From positions 124,001 to 188,000 of the forward strand of contig CAWBBE010000011.1 of assembly GCA_963786975.1 (NCBI GenBank): a stretch of 64,000 nucleotides of DNA, in the 5' to 3' direction. The stretch's first letter is position 1, and each line of letters begins with the position of its first letter. Shown piece by piece: positions 41,766 through 50,624 of the stretch. A program made the translations under genes and the position numbers. The DNA comes from Palsa-506 sp963786975 (GTDB lineage Bacteria; Actinomycetota; Actinomycetes; Streptosporangiales; Streptosporangiaceae). Below the pieces are notes generated by a model, which was not told where the DNA came from, made no database searches, and saw only the letters and a list, made by a program, of their open reading frames with translations.

Positions 41766-43835
41766 CTAGCTCAGGCCGGCCACCACGGCCAGCAGGGCGA
41801 CCAGCGCGATCAGCATGTAAGCGAGGTAGGCGTCCAGGCGGCCGGACTGCAGCCGCCTGACGGCGCGCCCCAGAGCCGCCACGGGCCGCAGCACCGGCCG
41901 GTAGAGATACTGCTCGACCACCTCGATGACATCCGACGGATAACCGCGATGGGGAATCGGCCCGGGCTCGGGCCCGGGGCCGGGCCCGGAGGCCGGCTCC
42001 GCGCCGCCGCCGTCCGGCGGCGGCGCGGCCGGCCGCACCCCGGCCCGGGTATGCAACACGGCCGCGAGCACCCGGCGGGTGGGGTTGGCGAACCCGAACG
42101 CGGTGTAACCGCTGGCTCCCGGCACGCCGGCGGTCGCCGACCGCCATGGCGGCACCCGCCTTATCCGCAGCATCCGGCCGCCCGATACAGCCCAGGTGAG
42201 CAGCCCGGTGATGATGAACAGGGCGGGCATGACAATCCACAGCCAGGACGGCGACAGGATCGAGAACCCGGCGAATACCGGCCCGAGCACCCAGGGCGAC
42301 GCCAGCGCCCCGGCCGTCACCCCGGCGGGTACCACTGGCGACAGCCCGGTCGCGATCACCCGGATCTCCAGCGGGGTGAGTGCGGCCACCACCAGGCAGG
42401 CGGCCGACAGCACCACGATCGCCGCCCGGGCGCCCGGGCCGCGGTCCGCCCGGCCGTCACCATGGCTGGACCGCGACCGACCGAGCACCACCAGGCCGAC
42501 CAGCCGGACGAAGGCCACCGCGGCGAATCCGGCGGTCAGCGCCACCGCGGCGCCCACCACGGCCAGAACCAGCCGGAAGCCGAGCCCGGGCACCCGGAAC
42601 TGCTGCATCAGTGCTTCCAGCAGGAACCACTCGGACACGAAACCGGCCGTGGGCGGCAGGCCAGCCAGGGTCATCGCGCCGATGGCCAGCCCGGTGCCGC
42701 TGCACGGCACCCGCCTCGCCATCCCGCGGAGCCGGTCGAGATCTCCGGTCCGGCCTGCCGCCTCGATTCCGGTGCTGGCGGTGAACAGCAGCGACTTGGC
42801 GGCCGTGTGCGTGATCACCTGGAGGGTGGCGGCCAGCAGCCCGGCCGCGGCCAGGCGCTGATCCTGCACCGTCGCGCCGACCAGGGCAACCCCGAACCCG
42901 GCCAGGATCAGGCCGGTGTTCTCGACACTGGAATACGCGATTACCCGCGGCAGCCGGGTCTGCACGGCCGCATGCGAGATCCCGAGCACCGCGGTCAGGC
43001 CGGCCAGCACCAGCAGCACGCCGGTCAGCCAGCCGGGCGGCGGCCCGAGCAGCGCGAGCGTGCGCCACAGGCCGTAGAACCCGATGTTGACCGCAACGCC
43101 AGCCATCACCGCCCGGGCCGGCGCCGGCGCGGCGGCATAGCCGCGCGGCATCCAGACCTGGAACGGCACCAGCCCGGCCTTGACCGTGAACCCGAGCAGC
43201 AGCAGGATCTGCGCCGTCGTGCGCAGGCCGCCCGGGCTTACGGCGGCGAATGCGGCCAGCCGGAGCGTCCCGGAGCGGGCAGCCAGCAGTAGCAGCCCGG
43301 CCAGCAGGGCCGCGCCGCTGACCTTCCCGAGCGCGAGCGTGACGACCGCCGCGGCCTGGCCCTCCCGGCTCCGTTCGAAGCCGGCCAGCAGGTAAAACGC
43401 GACCGTCAGCGTCTCCCAGGCGAACAGCAGGGTGAAGGCGTCCGCGGCCGTCAGGACCACCGCGACCGCGCCGAGCGCCAGCCCGTAGCTGGCCCCGAGC
43501 CCGCGGCGGCCGGACCTGCCCTGGGCTGCCCAGCTTGCGAAGGCCAGCGACACGGGGACGGCCGCACCGAAGCAGATGACGAGGAACAGGCCGGACAGCG
43601 GGTCGGCGGCCAGCCCGGCGGTGCCCGCCCCGAGCGCCCCGCTGGTGCTGATCCGCGCCTGATGGCCCGCCAGCGCGCCGCCGCCCGCGACCACCAGGCA
43701 GGCCGACGCCGCAGTGCCGAGCAGGTACGGCACTGGCGTCAGCCCGCGCCGCCGGACGCCTGCCGCCAGGTCGATGATTGCCGCCGCGGCCAGCAGCGCC
43801 AGCCCGGCGGCGAGCAACCCGCCGTACCCGCTCAC
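41766..43835 (-). CDS. hyfB: Antiporter-like membrane subunit, HyfB/NuoL type (Ehr-like complex)
   Basis: 689 residues with ~16 hydrophobic segments. The proton-translocation core is evident: ADAFTLLFAWETLTVAFYLLAGF (conserved Glu on TM5), LGKVSGAAL, and GFTVKAGLVPFQVWMPRGYAAAPAPARAVMAG (Lys on TM7/8 and the PxxxW loop). These match the Mrp/NuoL family. It is the last gene of the minus-strand run; the start overlaps the preceding stop by four bases. The extracytoplasmic tail from ~560 is Pro/Gly-rich. It is expected to pump H+ or Na+. Confidence 0.9.
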   Translation of the reverse strand: MSGYGGLLAAGLALLAAAAIIDLAAGVRRRGLTPVPYLLGTAASACLVVAGGGALAGHQARISTSGALGAGTAGLAADPLSGLFLVICFGAAVPVSLAFASWAAQGRSGRRGLGASYGLALGAVAVVLTAADAFTLLFAWETLTVAFYLLAGFERSREGQAAAVVTLALGKVSGAALLAGLLLLAARSGTLRLAAFAAVSPGGLRTTAQILLLLGFTVKAGLVPFQVWMPRGYAAAPAPARAVMAGVAVNIGFYGLWRTLALLGPPPGWLTGVLLVLAGLTAVLGISHAAVQTRLPRVIAYSSVENTGLILAGFGVALVGATVQDQRLAAAGLLAATLQVITHTAAKSLLFTASTGIEAAGRTGDLDRLRGMARRVPCSGTGLAIGAMTLAGLPPTAGFVSEWFLLEALMQQFRVPGLGFRLVLAVVGAAVALTAGFAAVAFVRLVGLVVLGRSRSSHGDGRADRGPGARAAIVVLSAACLVVAALTPLEIRVIATGLSPVVPAGVTAGALASPWVLGPVFAGFSILSPSWLWIVMPALFIITGLLTWAVSGGRMLRIRRVPPWRSATAGVPGASGYTAFGFANPTRRVLAAVLHTRAGVRPAAPPPDGGGAEPASGPGPGPEPGPIPHRGYPSDVIEVVEQYLYRPVLRPVAALGRAVRRLQSGRLDAYLAYMLIALVALLAVVAGLS

Positions 43836-44609
43836 TGCCCGGCTCCGGTCAGCCGCCCCACCGCGAGCAGCACCGCGTGCAGGATGCTGAACGGCGACGG
43901 CGGTGCGCCCGGCAGCCAGACGTCGACCGGGACCGTGGCCGCGATCCCGCCGGTCACCGCATAGGACGGGCTGGCCAGCCCGCCGCCGATCGCTTCGGTG
44001 CCCACCGCGATCACGACCTTCGGATCCGGCATGGCCTCGTGCGCGCGGCGCAGCGGCCCGGTCATCCCGCGTGCCCCGGCGCCGGTGACCAGCAGCACGT
44101 CCGCGTGCCGCGGGCTGGCGGTGAGGAAGATGCCGAGCCGGTGCATGTCATAGACCGGGTTCAGCAGGGCCAGGATCTCCCACTCCTCGGTGCCGTCAGA
44201 CCCGGCATCGACGTGCCGCAGGTGCACGGAGCGGCGCAGCGCGCTGGTCCGGGCCCGCAGCCGGACCCGGATGGCGGCCAGGTTCTGCTGGGTCTCCGGC
44301 AATGCCGGGACTTGCAGGCCGGCCCGGGACAGCGCGGCCGTGCCGGATCCGCGCGACCAGGCGAACACGTCGGGCCGGGCCGCGATGCAACGCCCGCACT
44401 GCACGCACCGGCCCTGGTCGAGCCGGACGGCGCCATCCGGAGCGGCCTCGATCGCGCCCGCCGGGCAGAGCCCGCCCGGCACGGCGGCCCCGGCCTGGCC
44501 GGTCATCGCGCACGGTGGCGGCACCGCGCAGCTCGTCGGCGTACGGGTCCGCCCGAGCAGGCCAGGGCGTGGTGAGCACGCCGCCGCGAAGCCCTTTGAG
44601 CACCCACAT
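43832..44609 (-). CDS. NuoB/HyfI-like small subunit with ferredoxin N terminus; frameshifted; proximal-cluster cysteines absent
   Basis: Two overlapping frames. The first begins at 44609 (MWVLKGLRGGVLTTPWPARADPYADELRG), typical of HycF/HyfI-like proteins, and shifts near 44524-44530 into the second. That one holds LCPAGAIEAAPDGAVRLDQGRCVQCGRCIAARPDVF (one [4Fe-4S] ferredoxin site) and the NuoB-like fold (RLGIFLTASPRHADVLLVTGAGARGM, VPVDVWLPGAPPSP). In HycG/NuoB the proximal [4Fe-4S] cluster is bound by CGGC, GxCG and PGCPP; here these are DGTE, GTEA and PGAPP. All ligands are lost, as in Ehr complexes. Confidence 0.75.
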
Positions 44610-44617
44610 CTACGACC

Positions 44618-46120
44618 TCACCTCGACACGCCGGCGATCGACAGGCCGAAGCTGGCCTCGATGAAAGGAAAGTCGGTGAGGATGTCGCCGGCGAACACCT
44701 CGTGCATCAGCACCAGGTTGTGAAACGACGCTGATCGGGGGCGGCAGCGGCTGATCCGTCCGTCTTCGAGCCGCACATCGTAGAGCACTTCCCCCTGCGG
44801 GGCTTCGGCCCAGCCCGCCGCGCGCCCGCTGGCCGGCTCGCAGGCCTCGCGTAGCGGGCCGGCCGGCGTCTCGCCCAGCTCGTCGGCGACCTGCCGTAGC
44901 AAGTGCATCGACTGGGCGACCTCATCCCACCGGACCTGCAGCCGGGCCAACGCGTCGCTGCCGGAACGCGGCCGTGGCTGCCGCAGCCCCAGGGCGGGGT
45001 AGGCGTCGTACGGCCGGGCCTCGCGGGCATCATCAGCAAACCCCGATCCCTTGCCGACCGGGCCGAGCGCCCCGTGCTCGCGGGCGCGGCCCGGGTCGAG
45101 CGGGCCGGTTCCGCGCAGCCGGTCAAGGAACGAGGCAGTGCCCATCAGCGTGCCGACGTCAGCCAGCACGGCCTTTTCGAGCAGGCCGACTTCGGCGAGG
45201 ATCTCGCCCGCGGTGAGCAGCGGCAGGGCGCTTACCCCGCCCGGCACGATCACGCCGCGCCCGAACCGGCTGCCGCATATCCGGCTGACCAGCCGCAGGA
45301 CCCGTTCCTTATGCCAGCCGAACCGCGATGTCGCGACGGCCAGCCCGGCCGCATCAGCTAGCCGGACCGCGACGTCCAGATGGCAGGCAATGCGCTCCAG
45401 CTCGGCGTGCAGCACCCGGACCAGCGCGGCCGGCGGCGGCACGATGGCGCCAGCGATCTGCTCCAGGGCGTGACAGTAGGCGAGCGCGTGCGCGACGGTG
45501 GCCGTCCCCTCAGTGCGCTCCGCCAGCAGCACGCCGTCCGCGGCCGTCATTCCCTCGAACCGCTTCTCGATGCCCCGGTGCTTGTAGAACACCCGCATGT
45601 TCAGGTGCGGGATGTCCTCGCCGGGCGTCTCAACCAGGTACTCGATCGACTCGACCACGCCGGAGCGGACCGGGCCGTGCGGGATCGTGAACATCCCAGC
45701 GCCAGTCACGTGCCCGGGCACGGCCCGGGGATCCGGCTCGGCGGCGAGGAGCCGGTCCGCGGCACCCGGCCTGGGCCGCGGCGGATGCCCGGGCGCCAGC
45801 GGCAACAGCAGCGGCTCCAGCCGCGGGTGTCCCTCGGGAACCAGGCCGAACATGTCGTGAATCTCGCGCTCATACCAGAACGCCGCCGCGAGCGCCGGGG
45901 TCAGCGCCGGGTAGCCGGCCGCCGCGGCGGGCAGCGCCGACTCCAGCGTCTGGATTCCGCTCCGGTCAGCCAGCTGCGCGGACAGCAGTACGCCGGCTGG
46001 CCGCGCCGTCGCGAACAAGTCAGCGAACCGGCGGCCCGCCGCTACCTCGCTGGCCAGCTCCGCCCAGACGGCGCGCACTCCGGCGGCGGCATCAGCGCCT
46101 GCTCCCGGGCCGGGCGGCAT
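44618..46120 (-). CDS. NuoC-NuoD/HycE-like large subunit lacking NiFe ligands (Ehr-type)
   Basis: 500 residues. The N-terminal ~165 residues are NuoC-like (FWYEREIHDMFGLVPEGHPRLEPLLLPL); the rest is NuoD/HycE-like (EDIPHLNMRVFYKHRGIEKRFEG). In hydrogenases the first NiFe motif is ERxCGxC...H; here it is ERTEGTATVAHALAY. The C-terminal DPCxxC motif is absent (the protein ends EASFGLSIAGVSR). It therefore cannot hold a NiFe centre. The start at 46120 overlaps the upstream stop (TGATG). Reading the frame further upstream would run antisense-like through the HyfF gene, so it is rejected. Confidence 0.85.
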   Translation of the reverse strand: MPPGPGAGADAAAGVRAVWAELASEVAAGRRFADLFATARPAGVLLSAQLADRSGIQTLESALPAAAAGYPALTPALAAAFWYEREIHDMFGLVPEGHPRLEPLLLPLAPGHPPRPRPGAADRLLAAEPDPRAVPGHVTGAGMFTIPHGPVRSGVVESIEYLVETPGEDIPHLNMRVFYKHRGIEKRFEGMTAADGVLLAERTEGTATVAHALAYCHALEQIAGAIVPPPAALVRVLHAELERIACHLDVAVRLADAAGLAVATSRFGWHKERVLRLVSRICGSRFGRGVIVPGGVSALPLLTAGEILAEVGLLEKAVLADVGTLMGTASFLDRLRGTGPLDPGRAREHGALGPVGKGSGFADDAREARPYDAYPALGLRQPRPRSGSDALARLQVRWDEVAQSMHLLRQVADELGETPAGPLREACEPASGRAAGWAEAPQGEVLYDVRLEDGRISRCRPRSASFHNLVLMHEVFAGDILTDFPFIEASFGLSIAGVSR

Positions 46121-47718
46121 CACGCGGCCCCGCCGAGCAAGGCAGCGGCGCGGGCGAGCAGCGCGGTCAGCTCGCCCGGGGGATGCACGCCGAGCACGAC
46201 CAGCACGACGAGGCCCGCCAGGACGGGCGCGACCATCCAGGCGCTTGGCTCCCCCCGGGTCAGGGCCGGCCTGGGCCTGCCCGGCGGGTCGTCTCGCCAT
46301 GCCCGGCCGCTGGCAGGCACCGATGCCGCCGCCGGGCGGTGGGCGCCATCCGCGGGATCCCGTTGCCCGATGGCAGCCGGGATCCGGGCAACGGCCGCCG
46401 GCGGCGGTACCCGGGGCACCAGGAGCATCCGGGTCGCGGCGGCCGACAGCCCGAGGAATGCGACGGTCACCAGGATGATCAGCGCGGCTGCCGCGGCATC
46501 GCCCGACGTCGCGAACCCGCCGGCCACGATCTCGAACTCGCTGCGGAAGATCCCGAATGGGGGCAGCGCCGAAAGCGCGAGCACCGCGAGCAGGAACAGC
46601 GGCCCGCTCCACGGCAGCAGGTCCAGGCCGCTGCTGACTGCGGAGATCCGCTTGCTGCCGAACTTGCGGACCAGCACCCCGGCACCCATGAACGCGTTGC
46701 CCTTCGCGGCCGCGTGCGCGAGCACGTGCAGCAGCACCCCGGCTAGCGCGATCGGCGCGCCGAAACTGACCCCGATCGCCAGGATGCCCATGTGCTCGAC
46801 GCTGGAATAGGCCAGCATCCGCTTGTAGTCCCGCTGGTCCAGCAGGTAAAGAGCGGCGAGCAGCAGCGACGCGATCCCGAAGATCAGCAGGACGTCGCGG
46901 GGGAAGCGCGGTCCCAGCGCCGCGGCCGCCACCTGGTAGTACCGCAGGATTGCGTAGAAGCTCACCGCCAGCAACGACCCGGACAGCAGCGCGGAGACCG
47001 GGGCCGGCGCCTCGGAGTGCGCGTCGGGCAGCCAGGTATGCACCGGGAACAAGCCCATCTTGGTGCCGAAGCCGAGTACCGCCAGGGCGAACGCCAGCCG
47101 CACGGGCGCCTGCGGCAGTTTGCTGGCTGCCTGCAGCAGCGGGCCGAATGACAGGTTGTAATGCTCGCCGAGCACCTGGGCGCCCGCGTAGTAAGCAAAG
47201 ATCGTCGCGAGCAGCGCCAGGCCCAGCCCGGCGGAGGCGATCAGCACGTACTTCCAGGCCGCCTCGGCGGCGCCGTCGGTGTCCTCGATCGCGACCAGCA
47301 ACGCCGAGATCACCGTCGTCACCTCGATCGCGATCCACAGCAGCGCCAGGCTGCTCAACATCGGCGCAGCGAGCATGGACCAGGCGAACAAGTTCAGCCC
47401 GGCGTAATACCGCCGGGAATAGCGCGGGAAGCCGGGGTCACGGCGGCTGTGCGCCAGGTAGCCCACCGAGAACACCGCGACCGCGCCATAAAGGAAGCTC
47501 GTGGCCAGCAAGAACACCACGCTGACCGCGTCGATCCGCAGAAAGGAGAGGTAACGCAGGTCGCGGTGGGCCGCAGCCGGGACCAGCGCAAGCACCAGCC
47601 CGAAGCACGCCACGCCGGTGACCGCGGTGACCGCCTGCAGCACCCCCGCCGGGGCGCGCAGCGAGACCAGGGCCGCCACGACCGGCAGGCATAGCAGCAG
47701 CAGGACGACGGCCAGCAT
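46120..47718 (-). CDS. hyfF: Antiporter-like membrane subunit, HyfF/NuoN type
   Basis: 532 residues, ~14 hydrophobic segments. Signature: GFGTKMGLFPVHTWLPDAHSEAPAPVSALLSG, plus LLWIAIEVTTVISALLVA (conserved Glu) and LLHVLAHAAAKGNAFMGAGV. These are the charged residues of the proton channel in complex I/Mrp-type subunits. A Pro/Arg-rich loop lies before the last membrane segment (~460-500). It is one of two antiporter-like subunits in the operon, so the complex should move at least two ions per cycle if it is active. Confidence 0.9.
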   Translation of the reverse strand: MLAVVLLLLCLPVVAALVSLRAPAGVLQAVTAVTGVACFGLVLALVPAAAHRDLRYLSFLRIDAVSVVFLLATSFLYGAVAVFSVGYLAHSRRDPGFPRYSRRYYAGLNLFAWSMLAAPMLSSLALLWIAIEVTTVISALLVAIEDTDGAAEAAWKYVLIASAGLGLALLATIFAYYAGAQVLGEHYNLSFGPLLQAASKLPQAPVRLAFALAVLGFGTKMGLFPVHTWLPDAHSEAPAPVSALLSGSLLAVSFYAILRYYQVAAAALGPRFPRDVLLIFGIASLLLAALYLLDQRDYKRMLAYSSVEHMGILAIGVSFGAPIALAGVLLHVLAHAAAKGNAFMGAGVLVRKFGSKRISAVSSGLDLLPWSGPLFLLAVLALSALPPFGIFRSEFEIVAGGFATSGDAAAAALIILVTVAFLGLSAAATRMLLVPRVPPPAAVARIPAAIGQRDPADGAHRPAAASVPASGRAWRDDPPGRPRPALTRGEPSAWMVAPVLAGLVVLVVLGVHPPGELTALLARAAALLGGAA

Positions 47719-47721
47719 CGG

Positions 47722-48420
47722 CTACCCCCGCAGCCTGGTCAGGTCGGCGGTAGACAAGGACTCCGCCCGGCCATGATGCACCCTGATCAGCAGCCCGAAC
47801 ACCACGACCACCACCAGCAAGTCGAAGAGAAAAGCCACCTCGAGGATCAGCGGCAGCGCCGCTGCCACCACCAGCGCCGCCAGCGAGATGCCGTTCTCCA
47901 GCGAGAGGAACCCGATCGCCTGAGACGCCACGTCGCGACGCATGATCATCAGCACGAAGGCGACCAGCACTATGGCCATCGAGATGGCCAGCGCCGTCAC
48001 CGGCAGCACCGGGCTGCGGATGCCCAGCGCGCCGATGGAGAAGAAGCCGAACGCGGCCACTGCGGTAGCCAGCAGGACGGTGCTGGCCAGGCCCGGCGCC
48101 CCGCTGCCCGCGATGTCGGTCCAGCCGGCCACGCCGGTATCCGTGCCGACGCCGCGCAGCAGCCGCCGCAGCACGACTGGTACCACCACGGCCTTCAGCC
48201 CGGCGGAAAGCGCCGCCAGCGCGTACAGCTCCGGCAGGTGCCGCGCGGCGGCCACGATCACAGCGAGAACGGAGATGAGAGCAGACTGCGCCGCATAAAG
48301 GCGAACCTGGTCGCGCAGCAGCGCCTGGCGGAACATGCCGAACTCGGCCAGCAGCACTCCCACCGCGATGACATTCGCGCTGCCGGAGAAAACCCCAGGT
48401 GCCGCGGCCACGGCCGTCAT
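47722..48420 (-). CDS. hyfE: HyfE-like membrane subunit
   Basis: 232 residues with six to seven hydrophobic segments. FGMFRQALLRDQVRLYAAQSAL, then RRDVASQAIGFLSLENGISLAALVV, matches HyfE/NuoK-like proteins of hydrogenase-4 and Ehr complexes; the Glu of SLENG is the conserved membrane acid. The ATG at 48420 overlaps the preceding stop by one base, and there are three bases between its stop and the next start. Confidence 0.85.
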   Translation of the reverse strand: MTAVAAAPGVFSGSANVIAVGVLLAEFGMFRQALLRDQVRLYAAQSALISVLAVIVAAARHLPELYALAALSAGLKAVVVPVVLRRLLRGVGTDTGVAGWTDIAGSGAPGLASTVLLATAVAAFGFFSIGALGIRSPVLPVTALAISMAIVLVAFVLMIMRRDVASQAIGFLSLENGISLAALVVAAALPLILEVAFLFDLLVVVVVFGLLIRVHHGRAESLSTADLTRLRG

Positions 48421-49382
48421 CAGCCACCGCCCAGGTACAGCGTGAACACGCCGAGCACCGCGAGCAGGAACGCCCCGGCCGCGAACTCGGTGATCTTGAA
48501 CAGGCGGAGCTTGGCGAAGGAATTGTCGATGACCGCGACCACCACCCCCAGCGCCGCCGCCTTGCCCACGAGCGACACGATCGCCACGGCCACGGCTCCG
48601 GCCTGGGCGGTGGCCGCCAGGCCCCACGGCGCGACGAACACGTTAAGCAGGATCGTGTAGAGGATCAGCTGCTTCATCGATGACCCCCACTTCAGCAAGG
48701 CGAAGTAAGGACCCGAATGCTCGAACGGCCGGGCTTCCTCGATCATGCCGAACTCGTTGGTCCCGGTATGCGTCTCCACCGGGATCCGCCCGGTCTCATA
48801 GAGGATCACCATGAACAGCGCCGTCGCGGCCAGCAGGTGCGCCGGGCGCACGATCTGCCCGGCCGAAGACCGGACCGTCGCCGCCAGCGCATACGGCAGG
48901 TCGGTGCCGGTGATCAGCGCGACGGTGAACACCACGAACAGCACCACCGGCTCGGTGATGGCCCCGAAAGTCTTGGCCCGGCTGGCACCGAGCTGGGCAT
49001 AGGGGCTGCCGGTCTCCAGCGCGGCCACCGCGATCACGAAGCTGGCCAGCGACAAGATGAAACCGCCGCCCAGGATGTCACCCATGTAGCCAAGCGGCAG
49101 CCCGAACGTAGTCAGCACCGGGATCAGCAGCGGAACGGTGAGGTAGCAAGTCATCGCGGCCAGCGGCGCGGCCAGGAAAACCCAGCTTGCCCCGTCCGGC
49201 GCCAGCGCCTCTTTGCGGAACAGCTTCGCCAGGTCGTAGTAGGGCTGCAGGACGCTGGGCCCGCGGCGGCCCTGCATCCGCGCCTCAACCCGCGCGATCA
49301 CGCCAGATATCCCCGGCGCAGCCGTCGCGATGGTCGCTACCTGCAAGAACTGAACGAAGGGTATGGGCAGGGCCCCGCTCAC
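48420..49382 (-). CDS. hyfC: NuoH/HyfC-like membrane subunit
   Basis: 320 residues. APGISGVIARVEARMQGRRGPSVLQPYYDLAKLFRKE (quoted across the loop) and FETGRIPVETHTGTNEFGMIEEARPFEHSGPYFALLKW-type segments (LYETGRIPVETHTGTNEFGM) are the cytoplasmic loops of NuoH/HyfC that form the quinone/heel region. GGAGG lies six bases before the GTG at 49382; an ATG at 49403 is possible. It is the first of six tightly coupled membrane-complex genes, after a 285 bp gap from the Fe-S protein gene. Confidence 0.9.
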   Translation of the reverse strand: MSGALPIPFVQFLQVATIATAAPGISGVIARVEARMQGRRGPSVLQPYYDLAKLFRKEALAPDGASWVFLAAPLAAMTCYLTVPLLIPVLTTFGLPLGYMGDILGGGFILSLASFVIAVAALETGSPYAQLGASRAKTFGAITEPVVLFVVFTVALITGTDLPYALAATVRSSAGQIVRPAHLLAATALFMVILYETGRIPVETHTGTNEFGMIEEARPFEHSGPYFALLKWGSSMKQLILYTILLNVFVAPWGLAATAQAGAVAVAIVSLVGKAAALGVVVAVIDNSFAKLRLFKITEFAAGAFLLAVLGVFTLYLGGG

Positions 49383-49667
49383 CGGCCGCCTCCGGCTGGC
49401 CATCCGGGGACCAGCCGGGTCCCCGTAGCCTCGCCAGGCGGCTGCGGCATGTTGCCTATCACCAACGGCCTCCTCTACTGCCCGCCCGGCGGTCCGGGCG
49501 AGGTGGGTAGAGGCCATCAGCGAGACAGGTTCCCCGCGTTTACGGCGAGCCTCATCGCCGGCCACCCATTGTGCGGGACACCCCGCCGAGTCCGCAAATC
49601 ATGCAGCACGCAGCAGAACGGCGGCGACCGGCTGGGAAGATCCGTGGCTGCCCGGCTCGCTGCGCGG
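49383..49667. other. Gap inside the formate/Ehr run
   Basis: 285 bp between the Fe-S protein stop and hyfC. No gene is seen. It breaks an otherwise overlapping gene order, so a separate promoter for the membrane-complex genes may lie here. Confidence 0.4.
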
Positions 49668-50624
49668 CTATCCTCCGCCTCCGGGTTCCGTCGCCCGGCG
49701 CTGCACGAACTCGAAGCCGAACCGTCCCTTGACGCACAGGTGGCCGCTGCTGACGTCATGGTCGAGGGGCGAGGTCACCTTCACGATCCGGTTGTCCTGC
49801 ACGTGCAGTTCGAGGTTGCAGCCGACGCCGCAGTAGGGGCAGATGGTGGTGGTGACGGTCTGCTGTGACTCGTCCCAGGCGCCGGCCTGCCGCAGGTTGT
49901 ACTCGCTGGCGAACATGAGCGCCCCGGTAGGGCAGACCCCGATGCAGTTGCCGCAGTACACGCAGGCCGAATCGGGCAGGCTGACGTCGAACTCGGTCGA
50001 GATGCGGGTTTCGAATCCCCGTCCGGCGACCGCGATGGCGAAGGTGTTCTGGGCGTCCTCGCCGCAGGCCTCCACGCACTTGTAGCACAGGATGCAGCGC
50101 GAGTAGTCGCGCACGTAACTGTCATTGTCGTACTTCACCGGCTGGGCGGTCGTGTCGGCCGTGGCATCCTCGCTCGGGTGATGCTCGCCAGGCCGGGCCG
50201 CGTCCCGTTCCCCGGCCGGATGCTGCGGGGCCGGCTCGCCGTACCGGCCCGGGTCGGCGCCGTAGCGCTGCATCCAGCCGCGCACCTCCGGCGCGGCCAG
50301 CGTCATGTCGGCGGAGGACGCCAGGAACTCAAGCACCATCTTCCGGCTGGTGCGCACCCGCTCCGAGTCCGTTAGCACGGTCATTCCGGGCTCGGCCTTC
50401 CGCGAGCAGGCCGGCGCCAGCGTGCGCGATCCTGCTACCTCGACCACGCATACCCGGCACACATTGACCGGGGTGAGGTTTTCCAGGTAGCACAGCGTGG
50501 GCGTGTCAATTCCCTGCTGCCGGCAGGCGTCGAGCAGCGTGGCGCCTTCCGGGACGCGCACCGTCTCCCCGTCGATCGTGATATCGACCAGCCGCCGGGG
50601 CGCTTCCAGGAACACCATGCTCAT
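49668..50624 (-). CDS. Fe-S protein carrying the N-terminal domains of formate dehydrogenase
   Basis: 318 residues, domains in order: [2Fe-2S] (LCYLENLTPVNVCRVCVVEV...PACS, ~40-80), a linker with no His-Cys3 cluster, a Pro/Glu-rich spacer (~125-165), two [4Fe-4S] sites (CILCYKCVEACGED and CVYCGNCIGVCPTG), and the molybdopterin-enzyme Fe4S4 domain (ICPYCGVGCNLELHV...HLCVKGRFGFEF, ~255-308). It ends exactly where FdsA-type formate dehydrogenases continue into their catalytic part, which is encoded separately at 52520-54463. It must pair with that protein to complete the enzyme. Its ATG overlaps the nuoF-like stop (ATGA). Confidence 0.9.
   Translation of the reverse strand: MSMVFLEAPRRLVDITIDGETVRVPEGATLLDACRQQGIDTPTLCYLENLTPVNVCRVCVVEVAGSRTLAPACSRKAEPGMTVLTDSERVRTSRKMVLEFLASSADMTLAAPEVRGWMQRYGADPGRYGEPAPQHPAGERDAARPGEHHPSEDATADTTAQPVKYDNDSYVRDYSRCILCYKCVEACGEDAQNTFAIAVAGRGFETRISTEFDVSLPDSACVYCGNCIGVCPTGALMFASEYNLRQAGAWDESQQTVTTTICPYCGVGCNLELHVQDNRIVKVTSPLDHDVSSGHLCVKGRFGFEFVQRRATEPGGGG

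Noticed and set aside
43832..46120. A functional [NiFe] hydrogenase or formate hydrogenlyase
   Set aside because: The large subunit lacks both cysteine motifs for the NiFe centre, and the small subunit lacks the proximal cluster ligands.
46121..47338. N-terminal extension of the large-subunit frame to 906 residues
   Set aside because: This part overlaps the well-conserved HyfF gene in another frame and has Arg/Gly-rich, unnatural composition. The ATG at 46120 gives the family start.
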